NCBI RefSeq assembly: GCF_016587375.1
Contig: NZ_BNJG01000001.1
Span: 434,001-498,000, forward strand
Origin: Ktedonobacter robiniae
GTDB taxonomy: Bacteria > Chloroflexota > Ktedonobacteria > Ktedonobacterales > Ktedonobacteraceae
Reading direction: 5' to 3'
DNA: 64,000 bases
Part shown: positions 35,373 through 44,700 of the stretch, in pieces
How the letters are laid out: the number at the start of each line of letters is the position of its first letter
Position numbering within the stretch: position 1 is the first letter of the stretch
Translations under genes and position numbers: made by a program
The notes under the pieces: model-generated
Database searches by the model: none
What the model saw: the letters and a program-made list of their open reading frames with translations, nothing else
What the model was told of the DNA's origin: nothing

Positions 35373-36272
35373 TTATTCCTGCTCTTTGTCGAGGCCTGCA
35401 TCCTCTGCCACGCCTTTTGCGAGGGCGGTCCAGTCCATTCCTCCTCGTCCCTTTGCCACGCCCGTCAGCAGGCGATCATGCATCAGGCCAGCCAACGGCA
35501 TCGGCATACGCACCTGGTCGGCTGTATCCAGTACGAGGTTGAGATCCTTGAGGGCCAACTCTAACTGAAAGCCGACTGGCTCATAGCGTTGCTGCGCGAT
35601 CATTTTCCCGTAATTTTGATAGATGCCACAGGCAAAGAGCGTCTGCGCGAACATATCCATCACCTGCTCGCGTTGCAAGCCGTTCTTCTCGGCCAGGGTC
35701 AGCGCCTCTGCCATCGCCTCCTGCGCGGAGGCGATCATGAAGTTACCACACAGCTTGACGACGTTAGCCGCGCCCGGATCCGCGCCATAGTCAAAGCATC
35801 CCTGGCCAATGGCCTCTAGAAGCGGGCGTACACGCGACTTCGCCTCTTCGGGACCCGAGAAACAGAGCCAGAGCTTGCGAGCAGCGGCGGCGTCCGGTCG
35901 GCCAAACACGGGCGAGGCCACATACTGGCTACCATATTCAGCATGTAGCCGGGCCAGCTCACGCGAGGTTTCAGGCGAGATGGTGCTCAGCGAGATATGT
36001 ACGCCCTCATGACCCAGGCGGTGCAAGAAACCATGCTCACCCGCGACGACCTCCTTAACAGCAGCATCATTAGAGAGCATGGTAAATACTACGCCACCCG
36101 GCTCAACGGCTTCAAAAGGCACTTCAGCGCGCTGTGCGCCCTCGGCAACCAGGGCCTTGGCCTTCTCCGTACTCCGGTTATAGACACGCAACTCATAGCC
36201 AGCCTTGAGCAGGTTCCGCGCGATGGGTTCACCCATTTTGCCCAGGCCAATAAAGCTTACCTGTTGAGGCAT
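35373..36272 (-). CDS. 3-hydroxyisobutyrate dehydrogenase family protein
   Basis: A 299-residue NAD(P)-dependent beta-hydroxyacid dehydrogenase. The N-terminal Rossmann motif is FIGLGKMGEPIARNLLKAGY. The usual substrate motif D-x-P-V-S-G is seen as V-A-S-P-V-F-G-R, and the catalytic Lys lies in G-A-A-N-V-V-K-L-C-G-N-F. The family acts on 3-hydroxyisobutyrate, tartronate semialdehyde or related compounds; the substrate is not clear. Together with the lactonase, carrier and SDR it suggests breakdown of a sugar acid. Confidence 0.87.
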   Translation of the reverse strand: MPQQVSFIGLGKMGEPIARNLLKAGYELRVYNRSTEKAKALVAEGAQRAEVPFEAVEPGGVVFTMLSNDAAVKEVVAGEHGFLHRLGHEGVHISLSTISPETSRELARLHAEYGSQYVASPVFGRPDAAAARKLWLCFSGPEEAKSRVRPLLEAIGQGCFDYGADPGAANVVKLCGNFMIASAQEAMAEALTLAEKNGLQREQVMDMFAQTLFACGIYQNYGKMIAQQRYEPVGFQLELALKDLNLVLDTADQVRMPMPLAGLMHDRLLTGVAKGRGGMDWTALAKGVAEDAGLDKEQE

Positions 36273-36403
36273 ATGTTCTCTTCCCCCTTCTCACAAGGAT
36301 TCGCTGCATTGCAATATGGCGACATGCATATTAAGAAACATATACTCACGTCACTGCAACATCAGCAACTACCACGCTTGCTTCAGGGAGAACGAACAAC
36401 CGC

Positions 36404-37657
36404 TTAGGAGATCACCTCAACCGGGCAGGTCAACCTACGCTGGTCCTGTGTGACATCCACAGCACCAGCAGCTTCCTTCCATGGGTCTTGCTGGGGAAAG
36501 AAGTTTGGCGCGAGCGTGCAGTCCTTGTAGGGGACATGAAACACGGGCGTCACAGAGCCAGACATGGGCGGCACGATCCAACTCCAGTCGGCAGGCAAGA
36601 CCCGACCAGCCTCCTCTTCGTTGCGCTGGTGATGAATAAACTGGCGCGCGGCAGTATGATGATCAATGATGGTCACACCATGCTGAGTAAACGAGGAGAG
36701 GACAGCGACGTTCAATTCGACCAGCGCCCGGTCCTTCCAGAGCTCGCGATCCAGGCGCGTTTTCAGCCCCATCTTCTCCGCGATGATCGGCAGGAGATTA
36801 TAGCGTTCAACATCGCCCAGGTTCCGCGCCCCTATCTCGGTTCCCATATACCAGCCATTGAAAGGGGCAGCGGTATAGGAGACACCACCCACCTCCAGGC
36901 GCATGTTGGAGATGACTGGCAGGGCGTGCCACTTCAGTCCCAGATCCTCAAACCAGGCATACTCTGGATGCGTCAGGGGCACCTCCAGGATCACGTCGTG
37001 CGGTAACTCAAAGAGCATCGGTTGCTGGTGCGGCATCTGAATAATCAATGGCAAGACATCAAAGGGAGTTCCCGGGCCTCCCTTCCAACCAAGCTGGCGC
37101 GCGACCTCGCTCAGTTCCTCCTGCGTGGGATCACCGATAAGCAGACCATTGGGCTGGCGATATCCAGCATAGCGTATGAGCTGAGGATTCCAGATACGGA
37201 TGCCTGGCTCTCCCGGTACCTGGGGTGCGAAGATGGAAATAGTGGAACGAATCTTCCCTCCATTGGTAGCGACGCGTATATGCTCGACCAGCGCTTCATA
37301 GATCTCCTCGGCTGTCTGCACATGCCGCATATCCCGAACCGCCAGGGAGTTCCAGTGCAAGCGCCCAATACAGCGTGAGTTATTGCGCCAGGCCACACGC
37401 GCACCATGGGCCAGTTCCTTCTCTCCCTGCCAGTACGTTCCAGTCTGCATAATCTCGTCGTGGATACGCGCCATTCGCGGTATAAAGCCAGCAAAACCTT
37501 CCTGCTCTCGATAGTAGAGCGATAAATAGGCCATAGCTTCCATAAACATCCGCTGTCGCTCGCTATCAATCCCCACGCCATATTTCCTCTTCATGACTTC
37601 TCTATACTGCGTCTCCTCTTGGACGTTTTTTTCCTGGTGAACATACCGGAGTGCCAT
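36404..37657 (-). CDS. nos: bacterial nitric oxide synthase, oxygenase domain
   Basis: This haem enzyme makes NO from L-arginine using an external reductase. The heme ligand is C96 in WRNNSRCIGR; W-R-N-N-S is family-invariant. The substrate-binding region FNGWYMGTEIGARNL and the pterin-side motif near W-S-W-I-V-P-P-M-S-G-S are present. The C-terminal reductase of animal NOS is absent, as in other bacteria. The ATG at 37657 with AAAGGAG is chosen over a start 30 codons upstream. At 417 residues it is longer than Bacillus enzymes, with extra N-terminal (about 40) and C-terminal residues. It has its own promoter and no reductase partner nearby. Confidence 0.94.
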   Translation of the reverse strand: MALRYVHQEKNVQEETQYREVMKRKYGVGIDSERQRMFMEAMAYLSLYYREQEGFAGFIPRMARIHDEIMQTGTYWQGEKELAHGARVAWRNNSRCIGRLHWNSLAVRDMRHVQTAEEIYEALVEHIRVATNGGKIRSTISIFAPQVPGEPGIRIWNPQLIRYAGYRQPNGLLIGDPTQEELSEVARQLGWKGGPGTPFDVLPLIIQMPHQQPMLFELPHDVILEVPLTHPEYAWFEDLGLKWHALPVISNMRLEVGGVSYTAAPFNGWYMGTEIGARNLGDVERYNLLPIIAEKMGLKTRLDRELWKDRALVELNVAVLSSFTQHGVTIIDHHTAARQFIHHQRNEEEAGRVLPADWSWIVPPMSGSVTPVFHVPYKDCTLAPNFFPQQDPWKEAAGAVDVTQDQRRLTCPVEVIS

Positions 37658-37748
37658 CTTCAACTCTCTCCTTTGGCAATAATGTCTGCTTCTGTTTTTT
37701 CTCAGGATCAGGATCGTGACAATATGTTCAGGAGCATTAACAAGCACA

Positions 37749-37777
37749 AGTATAGCATATATCTATTTATCACTTAA
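37749..37777 (-). promoter_or_regulatory. extended -10 promoter for nos
   Basis: On the minus strand TGC-TATACT (hexamer 37754-37749) has TTAAGT 17 bases upstream (37777-37772). The leader to the nos ATG would be about 85 bases. Confidence 0.55.
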
Positions 37778-37792
37778 CAAGATCTCTTATTT

Positions 37793-38000
37793 CATGACAA
37801 TTAATTCATAATATGAGAATAACGCTGTCATCTCGCTCCATTTGTTACACGAGCCTGCCATCATTTTGCCTATAAGACCTTTCGCACTCTTATTTCTCTT
37901 CATTCGAAACGTTGTTTTTGGCCTGGATGCCTGGTTCATAGAGTTAACCCTGGCCTCTCTAACGGGGGCTAAAATGGCTATTTTATGACGATTAATTCAT
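37793..38000. repeat. pair of direct repeats upstream of nos
   Basis: CATGACAATTAATTCAT (37793-37809) and TATGACGATTAATTCAT (37984-38000) agree at 15 of 17 positions. The first copy lies about 15 bases upstream of the nos -35. They may be binding sites of a regulator. The surrounding gap 37778-38241 is AT-rich and also has ATCACTC/GAGTGAT (38144-38161); no gene is supported in it. Confidence 0.4.
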
Positions 38001-38241
38001 TTATTTTTCGCGGAGCTTGTGCAATAAAAATAGTATTAAAAATATAAATAGCCAGCGAGGCTTCATCTTTCACCAGAGAGACCTCCTTAGCCAATCACCT
38101 GGCATTCCATTTCATGAATAATCTCTCATAAATAGAGGCAAAAATCACTCTCCCGAGTGATGAGGATCCAGTGCCCAGTGCTCTATACTAGCTGGCATAC
38201 CTTTCCTGTTATAACCATTATCCCAGCACAAGAGGTTTGCC

Positions 38242-38661
38242 ATGAACAGCATGAATCAACTCAGTTCTTCGCGCCGCCCCATGGGCGTCAGTATCGTTTC
38301 GCTCATCGTAGCGCTTAATGCCATCCTGGTCCTGTTTACCGCGGCCACCTGGATCTTTGGCATTGGACTCTTTGGCTTCAATGTCCCTGGCAATGTGCGC
38401 GGATTCTCGATCTGGTATGGGCTTTTCGCGGCTCTCTTCGGGATCATACTTGGGTACCTTTCCTGGGGGCTATGGTCGCTACAGCGCTGGTCTCTATACA
38501 CCATCGTTTTTATCGGAGTACTCAATATCGTTGAGGTTCTTGCCGCCTGGGCTCAGGGCTTTCTCTCCCTGGTGCCATTTATTCTGAGCTTGATTCTGCC
38601 CGTCGTCATCCTGACCTACTTTCTGGCTGATCGCCAGGTTCGCCAGGCCTTTAATGTTTAA
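38242..38661 (+). CDS. small four-helix membrane protein
   Basis: A 139-residue integral membrane protein with about four hydrophobic helices (near residues 15-40, 58-78, 82-102 and 108-128) and short polar ends. I do not recognise the family. AGAGG lies before the ATG; a TATACT at 38184-38189 could be its -10 but has no good -35. It stands alone between nos and a sugar porter gene. Confidence 0.65.
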   Translation: MNSMNQLSSSRRPMGVSIVSLIVALNAILVLFTAATWIFGIGLFGFNVPGNVRGFSIWYGLFAALFGIILGYLSWGLWSLQRWSLYTIVFIGVLNIVEVLAAWAQGFLSLVPFILSLILPVVILTYFLADRQVRQAFNV

Positions 38662-38662
38662 T

Positions 38663-38711
38663 TAACCCGACTCCTCACTCCACCTACCAGGAATACACGC
38701 GCATCGGGTTA
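38663..38711. terminator. weak convergent terminator
   Basis: TAACCCGA and its complement form an 8-bp stem with a 33-base loop between the converging membrane protein and sugar porter genes. Confidence 0.4.
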
Positions 38712-38723
38712 TTACCACAATTG

Positions 38724-40148
38724 CTATATGCTCTCGGGCTTCTCCCATCTGCGGCCCTGTTTCCAGAAGCGTTCTATCTCTTCCAGGTTACGCCCCTTTG
38801 TCTCGGGAATGATAAACCAGCAGAAGAGGAAGGCAAGCACACAAAAACCGGCATACAGCCAGAACGTTACAGGCAGACCAAGGTGAGCCGCCAGTGAGAG
38901 AAAGGTTATGCTTATCAGGAGGTTTGTGCTCCAGTTAAAAAAGGTGGTTATGCTCGCGCCACGCGCGCGAAAGGAGGTGGGGAAGATCTCCGAGCTCATC
39001 AGCCAGAAGACAGGACCCATGCCAATCGCAAAGGCAATGATATAGAGGAGTAGCGCCCCTAAGACCAGGTAGCCCGTGTGCGACGTTCCAAGCGCAAAAA
39101 TGCTTCCCATCAGCACCAGGGCCACAAACATGCCAACCAGGCCGCCCAGCAAGAGTGGTCGCCTTCCCGCACGGTCGATAATCAGGACCGAAACCAATGT
39201 GGTCAGGAAATTCACGGCGCCCACGACGCTGGTAGCCAGAATCGCCACAGAGGCAGAGTGAAAGCCCGCAAAGCCAAAGATAGTGGGCGCGTAATAGATG
39301 ACGGTGTTAATCCCTACCAGTTGCTGGAAGACCGCCAGGCCAATGCCCGCAACCAAAGCCAGAATCATGCCCGAGTGCGCGAACTCACCCAGGGTCACAT
39401 GGTGAGTATCGCGGACAGCCTCGCGAATAGCCACCATCTCCTCGCGACGCTCCTGCACACTTAAATGTGTCAACGCCTGCTCGGCCTCCTGCCAGCGCCC
39501 CTGCTTTGCCAGCCAGCGCGGCGTCTCTGTAAGAAAGAGCATTCCTATCAACAACCCCATCCCAGGGATAGCCGCCACCGCCAGCATGGGTCGCCAGCCC
39601 ATTCCGGCATTGGCAAAGGCCAGATCTATCCAATAGGAGATGGCGATGCCAGCCGTGATCAATAACTGGTCAAAGGCAACCAGTCCGCCACGCAAGGCGG
39701 GCGGGGCCGTCTCCGCGATATACATCGGCGCAAGAAATGAGGAGACGCCAATCGCGAAACCAAGCACAACACGCCAGAGCAGGAACAGGGAGAAATTGGG
39801 CGCACTGGCCGTGAGTAAGGCGCCAAGCGCGAAGAGCAGACCCATGCAGATCAGCGCCTTGCGCCTGCCCAACCAATCGCTCAACCTCCCACCAACCAGG
39901 GCACCGATAAGACTCCCTACCAGGACTGAGCTTACCGCCAGTTCCTGCTGAAAGTTAGTGAGGGCAAAATCCCGTTTGAGGAAGAGTAGTGCCCCCGAGA
40001 TTACTCCTGTGTCGTAGCCGAAGAGAAAACCGCCGATGGCCGCGATCAGGGCGATTATATATACGCGTGTCGCATAGCGCTTTCTGGTCCGCGTTGGCGG
40101 CATCAAGCTCTCGGGACCAGGCGTTCGCGAGGAATGTGGAAAAGACAT
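38724..40148 (-). CDS. MFS sugar porter family transporter
   Basis: A 474-residue carrier with 12 helices and the sugar porter signatures: GGFLFGYDTGVISGALL in helix 1, G-R-L-S-D-W-L-G-R-R-K loop, G-F-A-I-G-V-S-S-F-L-A-P-M-Y-I-A-E, Q-Q-L-V-G-I-N in helix 7, D-R-A-G-R-R-P and the terminal P-E-T-K-G-R-N-L-E-E-I. These proteins usually bring in xylose, arabinose, galactose or inositol by proton symport. The ATG at 40148 has AAAGGAA 8 bases upstream. Confidence 0.92.
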   Translation of the reverse strand: MSFPHSSRTPGPESLMPPTRTRKRYATRVYIIALIAAIGGFLFGYDTGVISGALLFLKRDFALTNFQQELAVSSVLVGSLIGALVGGRLSDWLGRRKALICMGLLFALGALLTASAPNFSLFLLWRVVLGFAIGVSSFLAPMYIAETAPPALRGGLVAFDQLLITAGIAISYWIDLAFANAGMGWRPMLAVAAIPGMGLLIGMLFLTETPRWLAKQGRWQEAEQALTHLSVQERREEMVAIREAVRDTHHVTLGEFAHSGMILALVAGIGLAVFQQLVGINTVIYYAPTIFGFAGFHSASVAILATSVVGAVNFLTTLVSVLIIDRAGRRPLLLGGLVGMFVALVLMGSIFALGTSHTGYLVLGALLLYIIAFAIGMGPVFWLMSSEIFPTSFRARGASITTFFNWSTNLLISITFLSLAAHLGLPVTFWLYAGFCVLAFLFCWFIIPETKGRNLEEIERFWKQGRRWEKPESI

Positions 40149-40197
40149 AGTGCGTTCCTTTTCTCGGCTTCGGGCAAACAACTCTGTTCGTCTCCTC

Positions 40198-41594
40198 TTA
40201 CCGCCGAGGCACCTCTGAGACCACGCGCTCCGACGATGCTTCGCGCTCGCGGTTCATCAGGCGCAGGAAGAGGTAACCACCACCTCCCGACACCAGGGCC
40301 GCCAGCAGAATACCCATTTTGGCCTCGGTGAGCAGGAGCGGATTTTGCCCCTCAAAGGCCAGGTCCGCGATAAAAAGCGACATCGTAAAACCAATCCCTC
40401 CCAGCCAGCTCACTCCATAGATATGCCGCCAGTTCGCCTGCTCGGGGAGAGCCGCCCAGCCCACCTTTACCATCAGCCATGAGAAGAGCATGATGCCCAA
40501 CTGCTTGCCGACAACCAGGCCCAGCATCACACCCAGCGTAACTGTGCTCAATAGCTCAGCAGGATGTAGCCCTACACGAAGGTCAAGGCCTGCATTCGCC
40601 AGCACAAACAGGGGAACAATCACAAACGAGACCGGGTAATAGAGCGAGTGCTCAAGTCGCTGGGATGGCGTTTGAATCTGCTCACAGGAGACCTCAAGCG
40701 CCTGTACCGCCGCCACCTGCTGGTCATTCATGTGCAAGCCTAACCCGGGCCTGCCTCCATGCTCAAACTCATCGAGGAAGGCATGGCCCTCGGCCAGGAA
40801 TTTCCCCGCATTGATACGCGCTCGCGTGGGGATAAGCAGCGCCAGCAAGATTCCCGCCACCGTGGCATGCACACCTGAAATGAACATCAGCCACCAGAGC
40901 ACAATCCCCAACAGTGCATAGGCTGGTATCCAGCGCACACCCGCCAGGTTTAAGCCCACCACACAGAGCAGCACACCGGCCGCCGCGATCAGCGCCAGCC
41001 AGTTCAAGGCCTCGGTATAAAAGGTCGCGATGATTAACACTGCCAGGATATCATCAAAAATGGCATAGGCGATGACAAAGACCTTCAGGCTCCACGTGAT
41101 ACGCCCCCGAGCAACGTCAGTATCCCCAACGCAAAGGCGGTATCCGTCGCCATAGGAATAGCCCAACCTTTGATACCCGGTGTACCCGCATTCCAGAGCA
41201 GATAGATCAACGCGGGGCAGATGGCCCCTCCTATGGCGGCCGCAAGCGAGAATGTTGCTTGCTTCAACTTCGATAGCTCACCCACCAGGGTTTCACGCTT
41301 TAACTCCAGGCCGACCAGGAAGAAGAAAAGCACCATCAAGCCATCGTTGATCCATGTATGCAGGGGCTTATCCAGACCATAGCCACCCAGGTGAATGACC
41401 AGGTGTATCTCCCAGAGCTGCTCATAGCTCCCCGCCCAGGGAGAGTTGGCCCACACCAGGGCTAGGCAGATACAGAGTATCAAGATCAGGCCACTCGTCG
41501 TTTCCGCCTGCGCAAACGCTTGAAATGGTTGTAACAAGCGATCAGCAATGCCCTCTCCGGTCGGTCTACGAATAAATTCTCGCAATCCCTCCAT
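40198..41594 (-). pseudogene. nhaA: nhaA sodium/proton antiporter, single-base frameshift
   Basis: NhaA expels Na+ in exchange for protons. The first part (41594 to about 41085) has the N-terminal helices and GWAIPMATDTAFALGILTLL. Translation then runs out of frame into V-S-R-G-A-stop. The continuation, WSLKVFVIAYAIFDDILAVL with the essential Asp pair, is in another frame from about 41110 down to 40198. Adding one base to the run of five C (41104-41108, G on the coding strand) would give the continuous L-L-G-G-R-I-T-W-S-L-K. The cause may be a true mutation or a homopolymer read error. AAAAGGA precedes the ATG at 41594. Confidence 0.85.
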
Positions 41595-41620
41595 CGTGCG
41601 TCCTTTTTGACTCAAACAAA

Positions 41621-41656
41621 GAGGAGCAGAGGCCGCAAGCGGCGTCCCTGCTCCTC
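41621..41656 (-). promoter_or_regulatory. leader hairpin upstream of nhaA
   Basis: GAGGAGCAG and CTGCTCCTC form a 9-bp stem with a few more inner pairs. It ends about 15 bases before the nhaA ribosome binding site, so it lies in the 5' leader. Confidence 0.4.
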
Positions 41657-41706
41657 CAAGCAATTGTATCGCACTGGTACCTTCAGCATAGCACGATGAC
41701 GAAAAA

Positions 41707-41769
41707 GGGGAATGTATGTGGTAAGGGTTAGCAGCCGCAGGCTACCAACCTTCACCACATACATTCCCC
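41707..41769. promoter_or_regulatory. long hairpin in the divergent nhaA / MFS region
   Basis: A perfect 16-bp outer stem (GGGGAATGTATGTGGT and complement) continues after one mismatch with six more pairs. It is placed between two gene starts, so it does not mark a gene end. Confidence 0.6.
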
Positions 41770-41856
41770 GAACTTGCATTCTCACGCCTCTATGAGGTAC
41801 AACGCATAGAGAACACTCTTGCTCACATTGCAATGGTTAGGATGGAACACTCGCCT

Positions 41857-43164
41857 ATGACCACAACCCTATCCCAACAGGGAACGCCCCCTTCAGGCTC
41901 GCCAGCGCGCTTCAAGACCTTTCGCGCCCTGCGCTATCGCAACTTTCGTCTCTTATGGATCAGCCTGATCGTGTCCTCGGTGGGTACCTGGATGCAGATT
42001 GTGGCTCAGAGTCTCCTGGTGCTCGCGATTACCAATCACTCCGCCTTCGCGCTAGGAACTGTCTCGCTGGCCCAGGCCTCCTCCTTCTTTATCTTCGCCT
42101 TTATTGGTGGAAGTGTTGCGGACCGTATCGATAAACGTCGACTCCTGCTCTTTACGCAGGCGCTCTCGATGCTGCTGGCAGCCCTCCTGGGCGTGCTTAC
42201 CCTGACTGGTCAGATTCAGTTCTGGATGGTCGTGGTGATCGCCTTCTGCTCAGGGACAGTCCTCAGCTTTGACCAGCCAACGCGTTCGGCCCTCATCCCC
42301 ACCCTTGTACCACGCGAGGACCTGATGAACGCCATCTCGCTCCAATCCATCGTCTTCAATGGCTCAGCCTTTATTGGTCCCGCCCTGGCTGGTATCATGA
42401 TTGGCGTGCTGGCGCAGGCTGGTCATGCCCTTGGCCTGCATGGTCCCCTGATTGGCTACGCGGGCAACTTCCTGCTCAATGCTGTGAGCTTCCTGGGCGT
42501 GCTCGTGGTCCTCTTCCTCTTACAAGTGCCTCACGATGCCGAGGCCAACGAGCGACGCGCACCGCTGCTCAGCTCAATCAAGGCCTCGCTGAGCACCGTA
42601 CGCCGCGATAGCGTCCTCCCCTGGGTGCTCTCAGGCTATGGCATTATGCTCTTCTTCGGCCCCTCGACTTCGCTGATTCTCCCGATCTTCGCGACCCAAA
42701 TACTCCATCTGACTGACGCTCAACTAGGTCTGCTCTTCTCTGCTAGCGGCCTGGGAACAATCCTGGGAGCCTTGATAGTCGCCTCTCTCGGCGAGGTCAA
42801 GAAGAAGGGCTGGCTCATGCTCGGCTCACTTCTCATCTGGGCCGGCGCCTTGCTGCTCTTCGCCTTCAGCACTGTGTTCTGGCTCTCACTTCTGACATTG
42901 CTCATCTTTGGTATCGCTCAGAATGGCATCGGCGCGACGACCATTACTCTGATGCAGACCCGCGTGCCGCCCCAGATGCGTGGGCGTGTGATGAGCCTGA
43001 ATACGCTGCTGATTATGGGTATTCGCCCCCTGGGCGACTTCCCAGCTGGCGCGGCCATCGGGCTAATCGGCGGTCCTTTGACGGTCTGTGTTAGTTCCCT
43101 CATCATAGGCGGCTATACGCTCTTCCTGCTGCTGACCCGTCCCACTGTACGCGACGTCGTCTGA
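41857..43164 (+). CDS. MFS transporter, EntS/DHA3-like
   Basis: A 435-residue carrier with 12 helices. The N-terminal F-R-A-L-R-Y-R-N-F-R-L-L-W followed by S-S-V-G-T-W-M-Q-I-V-A-Q-S-L and the later G-S-V-A-D-R-I-D-K-R-R loop are typical of the MFS_3/EntS group, usually exporters of siderophores or drugs; the conserved Q-P-T-R-S-A-L-I-P motif is also present. The start may be the ATG at 41857 (with AGGATGGA upstream) or in-frame ATGs at 41842 or 41833. Confidence 0.87.
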   Translation: MTTTLSQQGTPPSGSPARFKTFRALRYRNFRLLWISLIVSSVGTWMQIVAQSLLVLAITNHSAFALGTVSLAQASSFFIFAFIGGSVADRIDKRRLLLFTQALSMLLAALLGVLTLTGQIQFWMVVVIAFCSGTVLSFDQPTRSALIPTLVPREDLMNAISLQSIVFNGSAFIGPALAGIMIGVLAQAGHALGLHGPLIGYAGNFLLNAVSFLGVLVVLFLLQVPHDAEANERRAPLLSSIKASLSTVRRDSVLPWVLSGYGIMLFFGPSTSLILPIFATQILHLTDAQLGLLFSASGLGTILGALIVASLGEVKKKGWLMLGSLLIWAGALLLFAFSTVFWLSLLTLLIFGIAQNGIGATTITLMQTRVPPQMRGRVMSLNTLLIMGIRPLGDFPAGAAIGLIGGPLTVCVSSLIIGGYTLFLLLTRPTVRDVV

Positions 43165-43180
43165 GGAACACACTCAGGGG

Positions 43181-43238
43181 TTATAGGAGGTGATGTGGGC
43201 GTAGCGCCTTCTCGCCACGCCCACATCACCTCCTATAA
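43181..43238. terminator. bidirectional terminator, perfect 22-bp stem
   Basis: TTATAGGAGGTGATGTGGGC plus two further bases pair exactly with the right arm (43217-43238) across a 14-base loop, between converging genes. Confidence 0.82.
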
Positions 43239-43246
43239 ATCATCCC

Positions 43247-44329
43247 CTAGCTTTCATGCTCCGGCTGCTGTCGCTTAGTGACCTCGCGCTGCACGCGTGG
43301 ATTCCGTGCTACTCGCGGGGGTACATCCTGCTCCCTGGTCTCAGCGACATAGTTTACCGACCGCTCCTTATCGCGATGTTCGGTTGGCCTGGTATCAACA
43401 CGGGCCTCCGACTCATCCTCGGGGATATCCTCGTTGACCTTGCCCGCCATGGTGCTATAAAAGGTGGCCAGGTCATTGGGCGTGGGGCGCACCCTCTCGA
43501 CGAAGTAGGCATTGACCTCCGCGCCCAGGAAGAGCAACACGGCAAAGTAGTAAAAGAATACCAACAAGATGGCCGCAAAACCGACTGCGCCTACCGCTCC
43601 TTTGAGGAAGTGAGCCGCGTAAAGTGGGAAAAGCACCAGGTAGAGTTGCAGCGCGACCGCCGAGACAATCGCTCCCTTCCAACCATGGCGCAGGCGGATA
43701 TGCAAATTGGGCACAATTACATAAATTGCCAGGAAGAGGAGAAACGCTGCCAGGACACCACCTAGAAGACTGGCAGCCGAGGTCAGGAACGCGAAATGCC
43801 CCAGCGGTGTCGCCTGGAGAAACGAGGCCAACAGCACCGGGATACTCGCTGCAAGACTCATCACTGGCACCAGAAAGATAGACAGAATAAACACCGCTAT
43901 CGCGATAACCATCCGGCGCACAATGGGCCGTGGGCGCACATGGTAGACAATCGAGAAGAAGGTTTCCAGCAATGCAAAGAGCCGCGCCCCCACCAGAATG
44001 GCACTCACGACCGCGATAATGCCCAATATCCCCGAAGACGCCTTCAGATTACTCTGCACTCCCTGCACTACTCCCTGAGGATTGGTTACCGAGGGCAGCG
44101 CGCTTACCATCATATCCGTCACGCTTTTGGTCGCATCCCTACCCATAAATCCAAACACCAAACCCAGCAGCGACAATAGCGCCACCAGGACAGGGAAAGT
44201 CGCCAACAGGAGATGATAGGCCAGGGCCGCCGACAAGTTAAAGGCCCAGTCGTTCTGAAACTTTAACGCGAACTCTTTCCACGGCCTTACCTCTCGCTTT
44301 TCAGTGAACTGTTGTGCCTGCTCAGCCAT
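43247..44329 (-). CDS. YihY/BrkB family membrane protein
   Basis: A 360-residue inner-membrane protein with about six helices. The pattern L-S-A-A-L-A-Y-H-L-L-L-A-T-F-P near the start and the Y-x-x-x-P-N...W-K-G-A-I segment are typical of the YihY/BrkB (UPF0761) family, whose molecular role is unsettled. A 60-residue hydrophilic tail rich in Arg and Glu extends beyond the membrane part. GAGGAGG lies 6-7 bases before the ATG at 44329. Confidence 0.87.
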   Translation of the reverse strand: MAEQAQQFTEKREVRPWKEFALKFQNDWAFNLSAALAYHLLLATFPVLVALLSLLGLVFGFMGRDATKSVTDMMVSALPSVTNPQGVVQGVQSNLKASSGILGIIAVVSAILVGARLFALLETFFSIVYHVRPRPIVRRMVIAIAVFILSIFLVPVMSLAASIPVLLASFLQATPLGHFAFLTSAASLLGGVLAAFLLFLAIYVIVPNLHIRLRHGWKGAIVSAVALQLYLVLFPLYAAHFLKGAVGAVGFAAILLVFFYYFAVLLFLGAEVNAYFVERVRPTPNDLATFYSTMAGKVNEDIPEDESEARVDTRPTEHRDKERSVNYVAETREQDVPPRVARNPRVQREVTKRQQPEHES

Positions 44330-44567
44330 CACTGGCCTCCTCGTGCTTATAGCTCTTGTAGAAGAGCCTACCCATACGTCCACGCTCTACGATAGAGAGA
44401 TACCTATGCGCCAGTTCTTGCATTCTCCAGGGGGTGATCATAGGTAAAAAGCCACTCTCCATATTCCACAACACGCTATAAAGCAAGCAAACGTAGCAGT
44501 GGGGCAAGGCACAGAAAAAAGGATGATAATGGCATCTGCCATATACGTGCTTTCCCCTCTTTTCCCG

Positions 44568-44700
44568 CTTTCCCGCACATCACTCCTGTCAAGAACCCCG
44601 GCATAAATGCGCGGGGCTTGTCCCTAACCCGCGAGGGTTGAGGCAAGAGGCTGCTTGACGACAGCCCAAGAGATATTCACAGCCGCGTTGTAGTCGGCAG
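44568..44700 (-). ncRNA. predicted omega (reRNA) guide RNA of TnpB
   Basis: By analogy with known TnpB elements, the right end and the last part of tnpB form the RNA scaffold: AACCC-TCGC-GGGTT overlapping the stop (44626-44639) and a CCCCG/CGGGG stem with inner GCAT/ATGC (44596-44616). The guide would be the host sequence just past the element end: AGGAGTGATGTGCGGGAAAG (44587 down to 44568). The 5' end is a guess. Confidence 0.5.

Noticed and set aside
34535..35542. 335-codon frame antisense to the SDR gene
   Set aside because: Ser/Arg-rich shadow crossing two real genes.
44322..44507. 61-codon frame upstream of the YihY gene
   Set aside because: It overlaps the YihY start and has no binding site.
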